IMG/VR virus record: IMGVR_UViG_3300031223_000027
Span: 1-32,093 of that record
Direction: 5' to 3' (one strand)
Origin: a virus
Length of the DNA: 32,093 bases
Below the pieces are notes generated by a model. The model had not been told where the DNA came from, made no database searches, and was given only the letters and a program-made list of their open reading frames with translations. Made by a program: the position numbers and the translations under genes. This document shows, piece by piece, positions 16,135 to 22,734 of the stretch (position 1 is its first letter; every line of letters begins with the position of its first letter).

Positions 16135-16153
16135 AAAAAAAAAAAAAAAAAAG
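16135..16153 (+). repeat. 19-nt poly-A tract before a start codon
   Basis: Nineteen consecutive A residues lie between the neck gene and the ATG at 16156. A second tract of exactly 19 A lies before the terminase gene (28761-28779). Confidence 0.95.
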
Positions 16154-16155
16154 AC

Positions 16156-16479
16156 ATGAAACCTTTACAAGAATTAGTCTTTGAATCATTAGCAAACGAA
16201 GACAAAAAAGAAGACAAGTCAACGTCAAGAAAGCCATTAGACAGTGAACAAACAAACAAAGGTCTAGACAAAAAAGCTAAAGAGTCTGGTATGCCAATTG
16301 GTATACTTCGTGCAGTAATGCGTAGAGGTATGGGTGCATGGAACACTAGTCATCATGCTGGAATGTCACAAGAAGGCTGGGGTTTTGCTAGAGTTAATGC
16401 ATTCATTAAAAAAGGCAAAGGTACATGGGGTGGAGCAGACTCAGATTTGGCTAAAGAAGTTAGAAAGGGCAATAAATAA
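16156..16479 (+). CDS. Small head protein with targeting-like N-terminus (DUF5824-like, 107 aa)
   Basis: The N-terminus MKPLQELVFE-SLANE has the same length and Glu10-Ser11 junction as the MKSLSTHITE group, though the residues differ. The body reads 'AVMRRGMGAWNTSHHAGMSQ' and 'EGWGFARVNAFIKKGKGTWG', resembling a short phage family I recall as DUF5824 (W..GH..G....WG.ARVN.F). Function of that family is not known to me. The ATG follows a poly-A tract. Confidence 0.65.
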   Translation: MKPLQELVFESLANEDKKEDKSTSRKPLDSEQTNKGLDKKAKESGMPIGILRAVMRRGMGAWNTSHHAGMSQEGWGFARVNAFIKKGKGTWGGADSDLAKEVRKGNK

Positions 16480-16499
16480 ATAAACAAACAAACAAAACT

Positions 16500-16859
16500 A
16501 TGAGGTCATTAAGCAATCACATTACGGAATCATTTGTAAACGAAGGATTAGATTCGCCAATTCTACCAATCGGTAAAATGAATCTAAAAACTGGTAAGTC
16601 GAAATACTTTAACGTCTATGACGAGTGGAAAGAAGACTCAACTTATGAAATCTACGAACTAAATAATGGTTCAATTAGAGTAGTTATTACGTCTGGTACT
16701 AAACCAATTGCTAAACCAGATGAAATTCGATCATTTAAGCACGACCAAAACGGTAGACCTCTATTTTTTGGTAAAATGGTTGACTTTGCGGTTGGCTCGC
16801 AAATGAAAAATAAAGCTGCTAAATACGGCAACAGTATTAGTGCCTATGTTTACAAATAG
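16500..16859 (+). CDS. Predicted internal head protein (119 aa)
   Basis: The N-terminus MRSLSNHITE-SFVNEG is a close variant of the shared targeting peptide, with the ITE-S cut site kept. The mature 109 aa appear beta-rich and basic, with no recognised motif. It is the last gene before a strong terminator at 16885, so it closes the 14644-16859 transcription unit. Confidence 0.65.
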   Translation: MRSLSNHITESFVNEGLDSPILPIGKMNLKTGKSKYFNVYDEWKEDSTYEIYELNNGSIRVVITSGTKPIAKPDEIRSFKHDQNGRPLFFGKMVDFAVGSQMKNKAAKYGNSISAYVYK

Positions 16860-16884
16860 TAGACTTTTTAGACCATTATATTAA

Positions 16885-16917
16885 AATCCGGCTAGATTTC
16901 TAGCCGGATTGTTTTAT
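16885..16917 (+). terminator. Rho-independent terminator
   Basis: The arms AATCCGGCTAG (16885-16895) and CTAGCCGGATT (16900-16910) are perfect, with a 4-nt loop, followed by GTTTTATTT. Confidence 0.85.
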
Positions 16918-16918
16918 T

Positions 16919-16926
16919 TATACATA
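16919..16926 (+). promoter_or_regulatory. Late-promoter-like box TATACATA
   Basis: An exact copy of the octamer 11 nt before the kinase ATG. Confidence 0.4.
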
Positions 16927-16937
16927 ACAACTTATAC

Positions 16938-17555
16938 ATGGCACTAGAATTATTAATTATCGATGGTACTGATCGTACTGGTAAGACCACAACAATAAAC
17001 AGCGTAAAGTCAGAATTAACTAGGCAAGGTATTGACTGGATTGACTTCCATAACAAAGACCTTACATATCCTAAGTTTACAGATATTATGCATCCTCGGG
17101 AAAACGAGAACTTTTACATGAAGCAATTGGAATACTTAGCAATACAGGCTAGAACTATTAAGCAAATGTGGCTGAGGTTAGGAAATACCGAAAGGCGCAC
17201 TATAGTCATAGCAGACAGAATGCATTACGCTTTTGCTGTTTATAACATAGTCAACAGGCCAGCGCTAACTAAGCGTTACTTTAACAAGGTCAACATGTAT
17301 CAGTCTGTTTACGAATTTGAGTACTATTTACTGTCAATATTTGACTCAGTAAATCAATTTGTTTTCGTAGCAGGTGAAGACTTTAAATTTAACGATGACC
17401 TTAATCACTTTATGTACAAAATGAAGTCTAGTAAATTACGAGAAGTAAACGAACACTTTAAGTCTTTTTTAGAAACAGAAACAAAAATGAGAATATACAA
17501 GCTTGAAGTAGACACTGCAACTGACAACTCGGGCGAAATTATAAAATGCATATAA
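16938..17555 (+). CDS. Thymidylate-kinase-like P-loop kinase
   Basis: A P-loop 'GTDRTGKTT' (residues 10-18) directly after a hydrophobic strand is typical of dTMP and deoxynucleoside monophosphate kinases (usual form G.DG.GK[ST]T). 'IVIADRMHYAFAVYN' (about 90-104) corresponds to the D-R-Y/H base-binding region. Length 205 aa fits the family. It would phosphorylate dTMP or another dNMP to feed phage DNA synthesis; the exact base cannot be told. It has its own promoter box and is followed after 1 nt by the glycosyltransferase-like gene. Confidence 0.8.
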   Translation: MALELLIIDGTDRTGKTTTINSVKSELTRQGIDWIDFHNKDLTYPKFTDIMHPRENENFYMKQLEYLAIQARTIKQMWLRLGNTERRTIVIADRMHYAFAVYNIVNRPALTKRYFNKVNMYQSVYEFEYYLLSIFDSVNQFVFVAGEDFKFNDDLNHFMYKMKSSKLREVNEHFKSFLETETKMRIYKLEVDTATDNSGEIIKCI

Positions 17556-17556
17556 T

Positions 17557-18687
17557 ATGAACTTAATTTTTATTGCGTCACCAAACCAAAACTATTTAGA
17601 ACTAATAGAAGAAACACTCTTGTCTTTGTTCACTGAAACAAAAGAAAAGTTTATAATATTTGATGGCGTCAGAAGTGAAGCATCGTCAAAAATAGCAAGA
17701 GGCTTGGCGAATACGTATAGCAATAGCATACATGAAACTGTATTCTCAAGTACAGGTGAACTGTATGACACAGTACCATTAATTGATCGTGTTTTCGTTG
17801 TCGGTATGCCTATGTTTAGTGATGTTGGTCAAAAACTGGCAAAGTTAATACATAGTAACTGGCATAATAGCAAGTATGATCGTGTCATAGATGGCGTTGA
17901 CATACCACATGTTTTTATTGATCCAGCATTTCGTTTATATGCCGTGCTTGGCTTATATAGTCAACCTGACTTGTTCCATTTTGTGATAGACCCAAAAGAA
18001 ATTAAGTTTATCTACGAAGGCAATACTCGTCAATTTTATTATGACAAAATGGAAGACTCTGACTATGAGTACTTACCATTACAATTTTACATGTACAGTC
18101 AAGGTCAGGTCAACCCAAGGCTAAAGCTAGCAGATTTCACTCTAGGTATTAGTTCATTTAAGGACAAAACTAGAGACACTATCATTGAGACTGTTAAAGA
18201 AATACAGAGCGCTGGCGACATAACAGTTAACCTTAGATACTCAATGTATGATGCCATTACCGGTGTAAAAACAAAAAGCACAATCGTAAGCAGGAATGAG
18301 TACTTGCTAGAGGTTTTGGAATCTAAAATCACGCTAGTTGTGCCATCTTATCACATAGATACTTTTAGTATGCTTAGGTTTGTTGAATCTGTAATGCATG
18401 ATTGTTTACCTTTAGTTCATCAACATGCAATGTGGACACTAATACCTGACATAGAAGTTATGGCTATCGTAGCAAATAACTTACTAGTTGACAATAACAA
18501 TTTAGAACAAAAGTTGCATGAAATGTTAGACCAAGACAAGTGGCGCGAGGTACTTGACCGTTTGCAGGCAACAAAAATGTTTCAAGACATTATTGACCAG
18601 CGTTGGTATACACCAATGATTGCACAATTGGCCTTGACGAAAAGGTCAGCTAACAATTTTGGCACTAATGGTTTAATTAAACTATAA
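17557..18687 (+). CDS. Glycosyltransferase-like protein (GT-B type)
   Basis: The N-terminal part begins with a Rossmann-like strand 'MNLIFIASPNQNYLELIEE'. The C-terminal part has 'ITLVVPSYHIDTFSMLRFVE' followed by 'SVMHDCLPLVHQ', resembling the donor-binding region of GT-B glycosyltransferases where a partly buried sequence reads E...G..P. In T4-like phages such enzymes glucosylate DNA bases or modify virion proteins, and the neighbouring nucleotide kinase makes DNA modification an option. No clear family could be named. The start overlaps nothing and lies 1 nt after the kinase stop. Confidence 0.55.
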   Translation: MNLIFIASPNQNYLELIEETLLSLFTETKEKFIIFDGVRSEASSKIARGLANTYSNSIHETVFSSTGELYDTVPLIDRVFVVGMPMFSDVGQKLAKLIHSNWHNSKYDRVIDGVDIPHVFIDPAFRLYAVLGLYSQPDLFHFVIDPKEIKFIYEGNTRQFYYDKMEDSDYEYLPLQFYMYSQGQVNPRLKLADFTLGISSFKDKTRDTIIETVKEIQSAGDITVNLRYSMYDAITGVKTKSTIVSRNEYLLEVLESKITLVVPSYHIDTFSMLRFVESVMHDCLPLVHQHAMWTLIPDIEVMAIVANNLLVDNNNLEQKLHEMLDQDKWREVLDRLQATKMFQDIIDQRWYTPMIAQLALTKRSANNFGTNGLIKL

Positions 18688-18837
18688 AACAGTTATTTTT
18701 TATTTTCTCTGTCAAAAAGAAAATGAATGGTGGAGTTAGGAATCAATAAATCAGTTCCCGACCTTATTAATCTTAGGATTAAGTTTTCTTTGCAATCGAA
18801 ATAGGTTAAGATTGGCTAGTTGCTACAAGTAGCTAGA

Positions 18838-18862
18838 TGAGGTTCGACTCCTCACTAAGGAT
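18838..18862 (+). other. tRNA-like T-arm hairpin, possible degenerate tRNA
   Basis: A stem TGAGG/CCTCA closes a TTCGACT loop (18838-18854) and is followed by CTAAGGA-T, as in a tRNA T-arm and acceptor strand. Upstream, a D-arm-like hairpin (CAATC...GATTG with AGG in its loop, 18793-18814) lies at the right distance. However, the best 5' acceptor strand, TTCTTTG (18786-18792), leaves a mismatch, and no anticodon stem of normal geometry forms between. It may be a decayed tRNA, an atypical tRNA or part of the tmRNA transcript. Confidence 0.3.
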
Positions 18863-18952
18863 CATTTTTACCGCATTGGTAAATACAAAATTGCATAGCT
18901 GTTAGGCTTTCAATGGTTCATTAAGACGAGAGTTCGAATCTCTCCGAGTCCA

Positions 18953-18973
18953 CTAAGAATAACATTTTAATAT
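18953..18973 (+). other. Intervening segment of the permuted tmRNA
   Basis: These 21 nt (CTAAGAATAACATTTTAATAT) join the 3' end of the acceptor part to the 5' end of the coding part. In known permuted tmRNAs this loop is cut out by tRNA-type processing to free the aminoacylatable 3' end. Confidence 0.6.
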
Positions 18974-19297
18974 GGGCTCGACTGGCATTGATTAGTGAGT
19001 ATGATTTGATAGTTAGGATATGTGATACTTTAACGGACAACGTTAGACAATTAAACCCTAATCATGTTGCTCTAAGAGCAGCTGCATAAGGTAAGACATC
19101 GGAGGGCATCTTCAAATAGCCCTCCCCCTTTAGGGGGTTAAAAAATAAAAAGACTTGTGTTAGTGAGGGTGTAAGTCCTTTCAAGATATCCACTAACTGG
19201 CTTTAAACCTACTCTTAAAGTGCCACCTATGTTTTAGTAGGCTAAGGAGGCCGAGTCTTTTACACCATTGAAAGTAACACAGTGAGTACGCTGTTAG

Positions 19298-19342
19298 ATC
19301 AAATACAGAAAGGGATTCAGTATTTGATAAACCAGAATCCCT
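19298..19342 (+). ncRNA. H-type pseudoknot at the 3' end of the tmRNA coding part
   Basis: ATCAAATAC (19298-19306) pairs with GTATTTGAT (19320-19328) in nine perfect pairs. Its loop AGGGATTC (19311-19318) pairs with GAATCCCT (19335-19342) in eight pairs, giving a textbook pseudoknot. It most resembles the last pseudoknots of bacterial tmRNA. Confidence 0.8.
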
Positions 19343-19402
19343 GAAAAACCCAAAGCTGGTTGCTTTCTTATTTGCTTATTGTTGGTTGTTATTTGTTGAA
19401 AG

Positions 19403-19430
19403 GCTAGTCAATCGTTGACTAGCTTTTTTT
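19403..19430 (+). terminator. Rho-independent terminator after the tmRNA
   Basis: The arms GCTAGTCAA and TTGACTAGC (9 bp, loop TCG) are followed by T7. It closes the non-coding block 18688-19430. In that block, 18688-18785 shows only short AT-rich hairpins and no gene. Confidence 0.92.
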
Positions 19431-19481
19431 CTTGTGCCATGCTGGCCGCTAAGTTGTAAAAACTCATCATTACATGCAATG

Positions 19482-19489
19482 TATACATA
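19482..19489 (+). promoter_or_regulatory. Late-promoter-like box TATACATA
   Basis: An exact copy of the octamer 24 nt before the large tail protein ATG; likely promoter of the 19514-26306 unit. Confidence 0.45.
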
Positions 19490-19513
19490 TATTACTAAAA
19501 GTAAATTTAGACA

Positions 19514-22500
19514 ATGAACGACAATTCTCTAACAGCACAGCTCGAAAACGTAAACTTATATCACGCTAACATAGTAAAATTAGCAAACGGTTATATGCAA
19601 GCGCTTACTACTCAAGAGTCAGAAATTTCTGTTGCACTCGAAAATAAAGACGGTGGCATAACTAATGTCCTTATACCTTCAAATATTGCCTTGTCTAATA
19701 AGTTACAAAGACTATTACAATCTTTTGATAACTTATCAGGCTTAACTGAAAATCAATCTGCTCTGGTCGCACAGGACGGCAGTTTTAGAGAAATATTCGT
19801 AACTTCTCATCGAAAATCACTGCCTTCTGTAATGGCAAGTGACATTGATATGGCATCTGATGTTAAACTATCAACAAACACAATTATTGAAAGCCTGCTG
19901 TCACCCCTAACTGAAGTTGAGCTGACACTATCTGCTGATTACCAAAAGACTAGACAGACTAGAGTTACTAAGCTGTTTGTTACTGACGGTGATATGTCAA
20001 CATTTAGCGATGGTATGTCATACTCAGAAGCAAAAAGAATACTTGCAACTGGTGACTTTGTTTGGACAGAGCAAGAATATGATAAGTTAAATCAAGCAAC
20101 ACAGGCAAGATATTCAGGTGACTTTAATGTTACTAGCTCTGTTGCAACAGCCAACGATACTGTACTTGTAACACTTGAAAGTTTAAGATACAACGACAGT
20201 TTAAATGTAGTTGAACAGTCAAAAAGACTAGATGTTGGTGACGCGCTAACAACAAAAGATGGCTCAGTAAGAATATCAATACAGTCTATTAACGCAAAAT
20301 CAGATGTGCTTACTTGTATTTATGATGCTGGTATTGGTTCAATCTTAACTGGTGAAGCACAGCTTTCAATTCTGTCAACAGAAGAGTCAAAGGCTATTAT
20401 TAGAATACCTGTTAGACTTAAAGAGCAGTCAATAATTTTTATTAGTCCAATTAACGATCAAACTGGTTTTGCTAGTTCTAAAAGTACAGCAAAACTTTTT
20501 ATTGCTGATAACTTTACAGTTGTACAGGCAGGTGAAACATTTAGATTTAACGAATTCTTTTCAAGTAAAGTGGCAGATGTTGGTCGTTACTTTGAATCTA
20601 TAGTTAGAGAAAGCTTAATACCTGCAAATCTTGGACAAACACCAACAAAACCAACACTTATAGCTCAAGACTTTGAAGTTGTTCAAATAAATGCACACCT
20701 AACAAATTCACCTACGACAGAAAAGTTAAGAAAAATACAAAAAGAAAAAGATGTTATAACTTCACAAATAGAAGTCTTAAACAGTTCTATTTTTACCTTA
20801 ACGTCTAAAATCGCACAAGGTAACTATAGCACTGTTTCAAAAAGAGAAAATGATGTTTCAAAACGAACTGCAATTATTAATGATAAAATGCAAAAGACAT
20901 CTTTGCTAGGCTCTTTAGTCGGTGACATAAACACATTGCTTAAGAATACATCAGAACAGGCAAGCATCAGTCCTAAATACAGGGTTCGTGGCTTTTGGCC
21001 AATACAACGTGACATACCGTCTGACATAACGGACCCACAAAAAATAGTACAATATCAGGCAAGGTTTAGATACGTATCTAATGTAGGTAACAGTGCCAAT
21101 GCTACTCAATTAGTCTATACTGACGGTGAAAATAAAGTTAGTGCTAGCTTTACACCTTGGACTACAGTTAAAACAGAACCCCTTAATAGAGTTGTTGACA
21201 AAGACGGTAATTCAAAATGGTCAATTAATAGTCCATCTGATAGTGATCAGTCAAACATTAATCAGCTAGATGTCGCAATTCAATATGGTGAAAGTGTAGA
21301 ATTTCAAGTTAAGGCAATGTCTGAAGCAGGTTGGCCGGTTGCACCTGTTATGTCTGACTGGTCTGACTTAGTCAGGGTTGACTTTCCAGTTGAACTGCTG
21401 CAAGAATCAGACACTGCAGCAATAGCAAGAAAAAATACAGAAGATGCATTAACAGTTAGAGTGCAGCAAGAATTTAACAATCAAGGCATAACTGAACATC
21501 TTGCTGGCAGCTTTAGAGAACAAGAAAAGTTTTTTGCACACGAGGCTAAACGGATTGCATCTGGTTATGTGACAAACGAACAAACAACGATTTCAATGTT
21601 TGAATACACTAGCCTGCTAGAAAACAGAATTAAATTACTAGAAGAATTAGTCGATAGAAGATATGCCACCGTTTCAGTACAACTAGTTGATGAAGACCTT
21701 AGAACATACGATGTTAATAACTTTTCAACTGTTAAGTTGTTTGCTGGTTACTATACAGAAGAGGTTGATCTAACGGAACAATCTAACTGGGGTTCAATAG
21801 TAACTAAGCAATTTTATCTTAGGTTAATGAATCGTAATGCACAAACGGTTGAATTGCTTTCAATTACGCCTGGTTCATTAAATCAAAATGTAGACAATGC
21901 AGCATACGATAAATCAGCACTGCTTATTAGTGGTTCGAATGAGGTCATAGACCAAAAACAAGGTCAAATATTTTACAATAGAGCAACAAACATTAATGGT
22001 GATGCTGATTTATACTTAGCAACTGGTGGTGAAAGCTCTACGTTGGTTAGCCCTGCTGATATTGACACTACTGCAGTAGACTCTGCCAAAAACGTTATAC
22101 AGCTAGATGGTGGTCTTGTAGAAAACTTTAAGTTGTTAAGCTCTGCTGCTCTTAATGGTTATGTTGCAATGACTAACTTACACCCTGCATATTTAGAATA
22201 TAGAGCACAGCAAGACATTACAATTTTACAAACTGAATTCGATAGAATAAAGCACTTTAACTCTCTTTACAGGGAAGTAATGGTACAAAATGCAAAAAGC
22301 AATGACTTAATTATTGGCTTTAAACAAGATGACAAATATCTTGTAGGTCAAAATACAGTAGGTGCTGCTGCGTACGTTGACCTAAACAGTCTTAGTTCAT
22401 ATCAAGTAGAAGGCATAGACTCTAGCGCATCAAAGCAAATATTTTCTGGTGAACAAGATAGCATATTAATACCTATCATGTTCCAATACAGAATGACTGA

Positions 22501-22714
22501 TGCTCTAGGTAATCCAAGTGGCGTCAGTGGTAATACGATGAATAGCCAATTTGAATACACTAAAAAAATAGGCTTTGATCTTTTAATTTCAGGCAAGAAG
22601 TTTACATTTGACGTTAACATAAACGCTAAATTTAGACCAACAACTGCATCAAATACTAGCTTAGGTATTCAACCAACAACTTCTATTAATGCAACGCAAG
22701 CAAACATAATTTAA
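19514..22714 (+). CDS. Large tail/baseplate structural protein with Fn3-like domain (1066 aa)
   Basis: Residues about 400-465 (LRKIQKEKDVITSQIEVLNS and onward) are coiled-coil-like. About 480-640 resemble a fibronectin type III domain, with 'YRVRGFWPIQRDIPSD', 'YQARFRYVSN' and a final 'SVEFQVKAMSEAGWP' strand typical of Fn3. The rest is rich in Ser, Thr, Asn and Gln like other phage baseplate and fibre proteins. A second helical part (about 700-725) has 'ENRIKLLEELVDRRYATVSV'. No enzyme motif was seen. It heads a tail gene run, with the next gene 20 nt away. Baseplate wedge or fibre-attachment roles (T4 gp7/gp10 class) are possible but not provable here. Confidence 0.7.
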   Translation: MNDNSLTAQLENVNLYHANIVKLANGYMQALTTQESEISVALENKDGGITNVLIPSNIALSNKLQRLLQSFDNLSGLTENQSALVAQDGSFREIFVTSHRKSLPSVMASDIDMASDVKLSTNTIIESLLSPLTEVELTLSADYQKTRQTRVTKLFVTDGDMSTFSDGMSYSEAKRILATGDFVWTEQEYDKLNQATQARYSGDFNVTSSVATANDTVLVTLESLRYNDSLNVVEQSKRLDVGDALTTKDGSVRISIQSINAKSDVLTCIYDAGIGSILTGEAQLSILSTEESKAIIRIPVRLKEQSIIFISPINDQTGFASSKSTAKLFIADNFTVVQAGETFRFNEFFSSKVADVGRYFESIVRESLIPANLGQTPTKPTLIAQDFEVVQINAHLTNSPTTEKLRKIQKEKDVITSQIEVLNSSIFTLTSKIAQGNYSTVSKRENDVSKRTAIINDKMQKTSLLGSLVGDINTLLKNTSEQASISPKYRVRGFWPIQRDIPSDITDPQKIVQYQARFRYVSNVGNSANATQLVYTDGENKVSASFTPWTTVKTEPLNRVVDKDGNSKWSINSPSDSDQSNINQLDVAIQYGESVEFQVKAMSEAGWPVAPVMSDWSDLVRVDFPVELLQESDTAAIARKNTEDALTVRVQQEFNNQGITEHLAGSFREQEKFFAHEAKRIASGYVTNEQTTISMFEYTSLLENRIKLLEELVDRRYATVSVQLVDEDLRTYDVNNFSTVKLFAGYYTEEVDLTEQSNWGSIVTKQFYLRLMNRNAQTVELLSITPGSLNQNVDNAAYDKSALLISGSNEVIDQKQGQIFYNRATNINGDADLYLATGGESSTLVSPADIDTTAVDSAKNVIQLDGGLVENFKLLSSAALNGYVAMTNLHPAYLEYRAQQDITILQTEFDRIKHFNSLYREVMVQNAKSNDLIIGFKQDDKYLVGQNTVGAAAYVDLNSLSSYQVEGIDSSASKQIFSGEQDSILIPIMFQYRMTDALGNPSGVSGNTMNSQFEYTKKIGFDLLISGKKFTFDVNINAKFRPTTASNTSLGIQPTTSINATQANII

Positions 22715-22734
22715 CACGACAATAAGTAAAAAAT

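Larger units (their letters stand above)
18888..19345 (+). ncRNA. ssrA: Circularly permuted (two-piece) tmRNA
   Basis: The 3' part comes first. It has a P2 strand TTCATTAA (18917-18924), GAC, a T-stem GAGAG/CTCTC around TTCGAAT (18928-18944), the acceptor strand CGAGTCC (18945-18951) and discriminator A, with no encoded CCA. After a 21-nt intervening segment (18953-18973) comes the 5' acceptor strand GGGCTCG (18974-18980), pairing fully with CGAGTCC including one G-U. Next is the tmRNA D-like CTGG-CATTGA, then TTAGTGAG (18992-18999) pairing with the upstream P2 strand. A tag frame ends HVALRAAA-stop (stop at 19087-19089). Hairpins at 19101-19137 and pseudoknots at 19148-19266 and 19298-19342 follow, then a terminator. 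A tmRNA rescues stalled ribosomes and tags their products for proteolysis. The outer ends, the resume codon and processing into two pieces are inferred. Confidence 0.75.

Noticed and set aside
18786-18862. Complete tRNA gene
   Set aside because: T-arm and D-arm-like hairpins are present, but the acceptor stem has a mismatch and no normal anticodon arm fits the spacing. Kept only as a low-confidence tRNA-like feature.
18874-18952. Conventional tRNA using the T-arm at 18928-18944
   Set aside because: No 5' acceptor strand matching CGAGTCC and no D- or anticodon arms lie upstream at tRNA distance. The only good partner is GGGCTCG downstream, which is what led to the permuted tmRNA reading.
19140-19345. 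Group I intron or RNase P RNA
   Set aside because: Fragments such as AAGATATCC and TACAGAAAG recall conserved core pieces, but the P3-P7 core of an intron and the P4 regions of RNase P RNA could not be assembled. Pseudoknots of a tmRNA explain the pairings better.
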